This document shows positions 57,508 through 64,000 of a stretch of DNA of 64,000 bases, piece after piece; within the stretch, counting starts at the first letter, position 1, and each line of letters begins with the position of its first letter. The stretch is from Cystobasidium ongulense (taxonomy: Eukaryota > Basidiomycota > Cystobasidiomycetes > Cystobasidiales > Cystobasidiaceae). The stretch is from NCBI GenBank assembly GCA_022835595.1, contig BQUP01000003.1, positions 6,629 through 70,628 of the forward strand, in the 5' to 3' direction. Made by a program: the position numbers and the translations under genes. The notes below the pieces were generated by a model that did not search any database, was not told where the DNA came from, and saw only the letters and a program-made list of their open reading frames with translations.

Positions 57508-60500
57508 ATGGCTACTTCGCGCCGCCGCAAGCGAGCGAAACAAGAGAGCGACGACGATGGTTCTGCGTCGCCAGCAAAACAAGGAGGGCCGTCTACAGCA
57601 ACTGCAGCTCTTCCACCGTCAGCGCTAGCCTCCAAGAGAAGACGCATTGACGAAGACGCCTGTTCTTCGCCATCTACCACGCCAGCTGGAGCCGCTGCTA
57701 CTGCGTCTTCTATCGCCACTTCCACTTCCAATTCTAGCCGTCGCAGACGACCTTCTGGCGCGAAGCAAGCAGCACGCACTGCGACGAAGGTCGCCATCGA
57801 GCTCGAAGACACGGAAGATGACAGCAAACTCGACAACACAGCAGCCGTAGAGCCCGAAGATGCTTATCGCGATAGCAAAGTGCTTTCAGATACTTCCACT
57901 CTGTCAGCAGTGTCCGATTCCGACGGAGTGGAGACTCAGGAACCGAAGAAAGAGGTGCTTGACGATGCCCACCCATCTATCAAGTCAACGGCAGTTGAAG
58001 CAGCTGCTCCTGGCAGCGCTCAGACATCAGACGGCCCTGCGCGCAAGTATACACGCGCAGAAAAGGGCAAAGGACGCGCACCAACAGACCAAAAGCTGAA
58101 GGAAGAGGCAACTAGCTTGCGAGAAGAACTTGCGAAATTGAAGCAAGAGTTGTCAGAAGTGCATAAGGTGGGCCTTACAATTTAACTTTGCACATGAGTA
58201 TCAACACTTACCTTGTGTTGCGCAGGCAAACGATCGCCACCAGTCCATGCTCTCTAAAGTCGGCGAGACTTTCACCTGCAATATCTGTCTCGAGGCATTG
58301 CACCACCCATTAGCGTACGCTTAGGTTGAGGGAGGTTGTATATGTTGTCTCGTACTGAATTATAGTCTTGCCTGCAGGTTGACGTGCGGTCACGTTTTCT
58401 GTCAAGATGATTTGTGGAATTGGTTTCACCGCGAGGCTGATGTCGACGACGACAATAGCGATTCGCTCGACGACTACAGCGATCTCGAGTCTGAATCTGA
58501 CTCGACAGATTACGACGATTACAGAGAGCCCTTCTCAGCTTGGCTGCAACCCGAGCCAGGACGCACCTTCGAACAGGCACTACGGGCACGAGTGTCCAAT
58601 GATATAATTACTGTTGAGGACGACTACAATACCGATGATCCACTAGATGACTCCGATAGCGAAAAATCATCTTCCCCCGTGCAGGTTCGCACGGGTGCAC
58701 GCATTCAGACGACCAGGGGAGAGCAAGTTGGTGCGGCTCGTGCTGCCGCAAGATCACGTCTGGCATCTGCTCGAGACGAGAGCAGACCGGCGGTAATTGA
58801 AGAGGAGGAAGTCCAACACGTTCGACCTGCGGCAGAGGCAGTCACCCAGAACATTCTTCGAGCTGAGCCGGCAAATATCGACCACAATATAGAGCAGTCT
58901 GCACCGGATGCGCCTACAGCAGGCAGCTCGCGTCGAGTACCTCCTCTATCTCGACCAAGGCGGAAGAACTTAGTCTGTCCACAATGCAGAAGTCGTGTGT
59001 CTCTGCCGCCTTTTCCCATCTTCGTTCTCAGAGGTGTAGCAGATCTATTGTCGGCACAAACAGAGGGTAGACGTGCGCAGTCCATGGAAGCTGAGCGCGA
59101 ACACAATGCCATCGCTGATGCTACATGGGGTGGCCTGTTCCCTCGGGCAGCTGGGTAAGCATATCGAAATTGTGCCGTGTCGGTGTAAGCTGGTATCACT
59201 TACTATTCCGCTCGTAGTGGCGTCGGTCGTTCTGTGCAAGATGACTTAGGAGACCGTCAGCGAAATGATGCTGCGCGCCGTACGGGATCTGACTTTGGTA
59301 ACAGAGATCTGGAAGGCAATTATGGCGTAGCTTCGCGAGATGGGAACAGACCAGCAGGGGTACGTGAACACCAGCAAGACATCGTAGAATGCTCAGAAGC
59401 TAACCAGAAGATGACTTCCTATTCCTCCAGGGAGACGCTCGAAGACCAGAAGAAGCTGGTATACACCGCGCATCCCTTGCTCCAGCCAGACCTGATCTAC
59501 ACAATCTCTTCTCGAGCGATCAAGCTGAGATACCCGCTGACACCCCAGCTGGCCCGAGTCGCCTCCGTGAAGGTAACGGATTGCTCCGGAGGCACGAAGC
59601 CGAACATCTGCAAGTGAACGACCGCAGTCGAAGGCAAATCCTCGAAGATCTGGAGCGTATGCGGGATACCCGACGAAGAGCATATAGAGCTAATGAGCAT
59701 CATTACCGGAGAGGCAGAGGCGGGACAGCTACCCAAGAGGAGGAAGACCGCTTGCGAGAAACCGAAGATCGAGCTATCGCTACCATTAGACGAGAATTGC
59801 TGCTCAATCGCACCGGACGTCCCGCTCACCACGCACGCGGTCATCGTAATCGCGATGTCTTGCGTCATGGCATTAGGGATGCTGAAGATGGCGTTCGAAG
59901 ATGTATTGACTGCAACTGGGAAATCGAGAACGGAACCTGCTTACACTGGTGAGTTAATGGTCCTCCTATCTTACGGAACAAAACACTAAGAAAATATCAG
60001 TGGCGCGGCCTATGACTCCGAATCCGAATTCGACGACAATGGCGACGACCTCGAAGAAACTGCCACCTCTCCGCCCAGAGGGATTGGGGAAGCGTCAGAG
60101 CTTAGCTTTATAGATGCAGATGACCAAACTGGGCATGGCCTGGATAGCTATGCCGAAGAAATCGACGACGAGGATGAAGAGAATCTCGACGACTCTGATG
60201 CTATGGACTCTACCGAAAGTACCGACGCAAGTGAGGCCGAAGAGGGCGGCAGCTCTCGAGCTCAAGCAAGAGGAACAAATAGAAGCCGAAAGAGACATCA
60301 GTACATGCTCGATTCGGAAGAGGATCCAGAAGAAGAAGAAGACGAGGAAGATGAAAGCAACTTTTTCGTCAATGACGACCAGGTCGAACATATTGGAACA
60401 AGCGATGTTGATGGCATCTTGGATGATGACGACGACGAAGCCGAAGAAACGGATCGCGAAGAACGACGAGCGAGACGCGCCGAGCGACAACAAGCTAGAG

Positions 60501-60907
60501 CAGCAAGACGCCTTCATGAGGGGCGAAACCCTTCCGAGTCGACAAGTGATGAAGCAGATTCTGAGGATTCCGAGGATGATGCCAGCGATGACGAAGCCGA
60601 TCCACACCAATCCACCTCCTTGACATCAGTTTCCAGTAATGCAAAGGAAGAAGCAGAAGACGAGGATGGCTTGCCAACTATTTCCTCGCAAAAAGTACGA
60701 AAAGATCTGCAAGACCAGGCTCGAAAGATCAATGCAGGCTCAAGTGCACGTGAACGAGCTGCGAAGGCAGCCATGTCGCGCCATGTGACGCAAGAGACTG
60801 CTCAGACAGAGACGAACACTAACCAGAGTCTTGCCGTCGGTAGTTCAGTGATCGCTCTTCCGCCAGTGAGGCGCAAACGGGTCATTCAAGCTTCAGATGA
60901 GGAATAA
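57508..60907 (+). CDS. Large acidic RING-type E3 ligase candidate with a RING domain split by about 190 residues
   Basis: A nuclear-looking protein (basic MATSRRRKRAKQESDDDG start, Ser/Ala-rich N-terminus, coiled coil EEATSLREELAKLKQELSEV). The RING begins with FTCNICLEALHHPL and, across an intron in phase, LTCGHVFCQDDLWNWF. The last ligand pair NLVCPQCRSRV comes only about 190 residues later, after an acidic insertion. The sixth ligand is an aspartate (C-x-x-D), so the type is C3HC3D. After two more introns (one at 59362-59430) a helical region (RRQILEDLERMRDTRRRAYR) is followed by a compact zinc ribbon VRRCIDCNWEIENGTCLHC. A very acidic C-terminal tail follows (DDDDDEAEETDREE) and ends RKRVIQASDEE. 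I recall similar split-RING proteins in basidiomycetes, without a known function. Ubiquitin-ligase activity is inferred from the RING only. Confidence 0.78.
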
Positions 60908-60995
60908 AGGGTTCTCGGAGTAGACCAGGTGCAAATGGGGTTGTTTGTAATGTACTCTTTACACTTGCTAAGACAGGAATGCGTTAATCATACAA

Positions 60996-63388
60996 TCATC
61001 TATTGTCGGAGACATCAATCACCGAGTTGTTCGCGGGTTTACAGCTTCTCTGTTCGAGAAGCTGGTCCAAAGTGGCCAACTGATCATTCCGAATGGTTAT
61101 GCCCTTGATCAACTCCCGCAGACGATCATTGTCGTAGGGAAGGTCTGCATCAGTGCACAGCGCTTTCACGATATAGTTCACCACAGTCGCAGGCTTAACG
61201 CCCATCTCTTCCGCGACCTGATCTCGATCTAGATTGTCGGTCCACCATTTCTCCCTATAGAAGCAGAGACGGAAAAAGATATTAGAGTGGCATTTTCAAA
61301 ATTCGGACTACATTGTGGCGAATTGTGCGACGTACCAAGCTTCCTGCACGCGAGGCGTCAATTGCGTGTTGCCTCCACCCCCTTTGACTTCGCCAAGAGG
61401 CTTTGTCACTCCACGAACCGGTTTGTTCTTTCTTGGAACAAAGACGCGAGCTACTGTTCGGCCTACAACAGGGTCCAGTCTGGCGACAGAATCGTATATG
61501 AGCGTTTCAAAGTCGATTTCGATACCATCGACTTCTGCGTATCCGACAATCCTCTGATATAGCTGGACTGAGGCGAAGATATCATTGGCGGCATCTGAAG
61601 TGCAGACTTTTAGTCAAGAGCACTGGTGGGTCGCTATACTACTTGACTCACACTTGCGCTGTTTAGCATCAAGTTTCTGGTTCTCCCACTTTGATGTTCG
61701 TACTTCGCCTTTTTCCTGCGAATGTGAAATGCTATTAGTGCCAATTTCAATGTTGATGCAGGCCTAGGAGGACAACAGGCCTTACAAGGAATGCTTCCAA
61801 ATACGAAGCTACGAGATTCTGGAGACTAATCAAACCACTCCCCCGATGTCGCAGGTCAGACGGATGAACGTGTCGAGCTAGATCCGATAGATCCATGAGT
61901 CCTCGAGGCAGAATTGGGTCGCCAGACGGCCATCGGTAGTCACGACTAATCTTGCGAGCATCCCCTGGTAAGATGACATGATGATACTCAGCCTCACAAA
62001 CCAATGCGATTTCGATGCCGTGCCTCTCACCCTTAATCTGAACTCCCAGCTTTACAATGTTCGGATTTTCCAGCATTTTCAAAAGGCAGTCTGGGACATC
62101 TGTCGAGGTAATAGACGAGTCAGCTCGACGACTACTGAAACAAGACAGGCCTTCATTTGACAACTTACTAGCTCCTCGTTCTATTTGAAACAAAACAATA
62201 TTACTTCTGTCGCCTAATTGCAGAAGGGCGGCTTTGCCGATTTCCTTGGCAGTGAAGTCTGCATTCCAGGTGTACGGTTCCCATTCGAGATCCCATCCGA
62301 GCGGTCTGCAGGAGAGAACGACGCGGCGATAAGTCCCGAGCTCGACTAGAGTGCGATTTGAAAGAAGCTCACCCCTTCATACCACCTAGCACGTCTTCCA
62401 AAGATCTAGGCTGGTCAGCAGAGAAGCCTGACCGCATATCGCAACCCATAAATGTGATTTGTCCAGATGCCAAGCCTCGATAGTACCATATCTTGGGAGT
62501 GATTGCAGTCGTCTTATCATAGCTGAAAACATGATATCTATGCTTGAGTTCTTCCTGGCGTGCCTGTTTCTTCTCCATTTGAGCTTCCTTTTCTGCCCGC
62601 AGATAATGTCGACCCGCTGCGCGCAGCTTCTTCACTTTCGAAGGAGCAACTTCTGATTTACTCGGCCAGACCTTTTTCCCTGTTTCTACTGAATTTGTTT
62701 TTTCCTCAAATCTGTTGTCTGTCTTAACAACTGCTGATGACGAAGTCTTTGATATGGATGCGGTATTACCGGTGGTTGTGAAAGGGAGTTCTGGGAGATC
62801 GCTACTATCGGAAGCTGGCGTCGAAGCTGAACGAGTACGGGCAGGAGGGTTGAGTACTGGATCTTCCCAATCTAGACCGATAGATATCGGTCGTCTGTCC
62901 TTTTCCGGTTTGCTATTTTCCGAGCCGAAGGAACGACGCGGAGGGGATGGCGACTTTGTGAATGGTATATGCCGGCGACGATAGGGTGCGGTAGTCGGGC
63001 GGCTACTCGAAGCTAAACTTGTGTACGCCTCGACTGTATTGCTATAATTTATTTCAAGCTTGTTCCTGCTGACTTCCAAGAGGTTGGCTTGCGCAAGTGC
63101 TAGATGACGGAGTGCGCGACTATGAGGACTTGATCTTTGGCCAATAAATTCCACAGAAGAATCAGGATCGATTCGACTAGTGTCACTAATGACAGCTTGG
63201 ATGGACGATGGGCTGTCTTCGCGTATCTTATACACCTTCTTCGCGTGTGGCGAACGTCTGGCGGGAATGGAAATCAGCAATTTAGACGAGGCCGCATGTA
63301 GTTCATAGCCTGTATACCTGGGAGAGGGATCTTCATATAGATTGCTTGTCTGGAACGGTACGTGGTCGCCTGCTTGGTGCCTAGGCAT
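60996..63388 (-). CDS. WRN-type 3'-5' exonuclease (DEDDy), helicase-free, with a C-terminal helix-turn-helix-like region
   Basis: A DEDD-family 3'-5' exonuclease like the exonuclease domain of Werner protein. The start MPRHQAGDHVPFQ at 63388 opens a 340-residue Ser-rich and basic N-terminal region (HYLRAEKEAQMEKKQARQEE). The exonuclease motifs are PLGWDLEWEPYTW (Exo I, D-x-E), then LLQLGDRSNIVLFQI, NPNIVKLGVQI and GDARKISRDYR (Exo II), GLMDLSDLARHV, LISLQNLVASYL and KQRKYAANDIFASVQLYQR (Exo III, Y-x-x-x-D in the order Y-A-A-N-D). The C-terminal part reads MGVKPATVVNYIVKALCTDA, resembling the helix-turn-helix that follows RecQ-type C-termini (V-A-x-x-x-G-V-x-x-x-T-V). No helicase domain is present. 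It probably acts in DNA repair or telomere processing. Confidence 0.8.
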
Positions 63389-64000
63389 CTTGTGGCTTTT
63401 CGGTGCAAAGCTGCTGAATGCTTGATGATCAGCCAGCCAGCCAGCCGCATTACCTTGCAAGATGACATCTCGCATACCTATGCAAATCACTGTCTTCACC
63501 CTCCAGCGATCTCTGCTTGCCCTTCAATGTACAGTGCTTCATCCTGACATGGTGCTCTTCTTCCTCGATCATCTTGCTCGATGTTGACTGCTTGCTGGAG
63601 CCTGCAATGAGGACGCGCATGCCAGGCTGCCAGGCTGCTTTGGCCCATGGACTGAGCGTCGTCTGATGGTGACGGGCTTTGGCTGGCTCTTCCTTCTTCG
63701 CCTGCACCTGCTTCAGCGCGGCAAGTGGCTGCCTCGCCGTCGTGGACATGGCACTCGTAGAGCCTGGGCTGAACACGACTGGATCGCCAGGCGACCAGCC
63801 TCTGGTTGCAGTGTCGCGTGGCATACTGTGGACGATGCTGCAGAGTGCACGCAGAGTCGTCCTGCTGTGTCGGTCGGCCACGGTGGCCAGTCGCAGCCCT
63901 CGTGCTGTACGATGGAAGAGAAGCAAGAGCAGCTGCATGGTCCACAGAGGCAGTGGTTGCGCCAAGGTAGTAGTAGGAGAAGCAGCACTCGTTGCAAACG
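63389..64000. other. Window end without resolved gene
   Basis: Minus-strand frames between 63450 and 63997 (one reading KAAWQPGMRVLIAG and MIEEEEHHVRMKHC) may be part of a neighbouring gene or 5' leader of the exonuclease gene. I could not close an intron phase to join them. A short CAGC run lies at about 63431. Confidence 0.3.

Overview
The window reads as nuclear DNA of a basidiomycete fungus. Genes are packed on both strands and split by many short introns (about 50-100 bases, GT-AG with one likely GC-AG). The proteins are typical fungal ones: Pfs2, Lcb1, Ssl1, Vps55, Urc4, a Mi-2/Mit1-type remodeler and a GT61 glycosyltransferase. The left edge carries Tnp2-class transposase remnants of a kind common in basidiomycetes. 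I cannot name the genus.

Left part (1-30 kb): sparse and disturbed. It opens with two partial copies of one Tnp2-type transposase (1-1.8 kb). Two large unrecognised genes follow, a 652-aa putative secreted protein (2.3-4.6 kb) and a 780-aa polytopic membrane protein (5.6-8.3 kb), then a PAP2-family sphingoid-base phosphatase (8.9-10.9 kb, minus). From 10.9 to 13.2 kb lie what look like gene pieces: a Snf7-like C-terminus, a fungal transcription-factor middle domain and an unknown fragment whose edge recurs, in 245 bases, at 25.3 kb. An alpha/beta hydrolase, a large unrecognised helical protein and a Q/N/S-rich protein occupy the minus strand from 13.7 to 19.7 kb. A small glycine-rich membrane protein, an HPP-family gene with a frame break, an unrecognised 348-aa protein and a GT61 glycosyltransferase fill 20-30 kb, with long gene-free stretches between them.

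Right part (30-63.4 kb): dense housekeeping genes. In order: a putatively N-myristoylated protein (minus), PFS2, LCB1, seryl-tRNA synthetase, an unknown PPxY protein, a mitochondrial-type J-protein with a 12-base micro-exon, a SUT/GPH-type sugar transporter, URC4 (minus), a PHD/chromodomain SNF2 ATPase (minus), VPS55, the TFIIH subunit SSL1, an eEF2 lysine methyltransferase, a large acidic split-RING protein and a WRN-type 3'-5' exonuclease (minus).

Functional links: LCB1 (first step of sphingoid-base synthesis) and the LCB3-like phosphatase (recycling of phosphorylated sphingoid bases) belong to one pathway but lie 23 kb apart. LCB1 and seryl-tRNA synthetase both use serine and are adjacent. 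The sugar transporter and URC4 are convergent. No tRNA, rRNA or CRISPR array was found. Where the intron phases closed into one reading frame, gene models were built exon by exon and the total length is given; elsewhere the ends are marked as unresolved.
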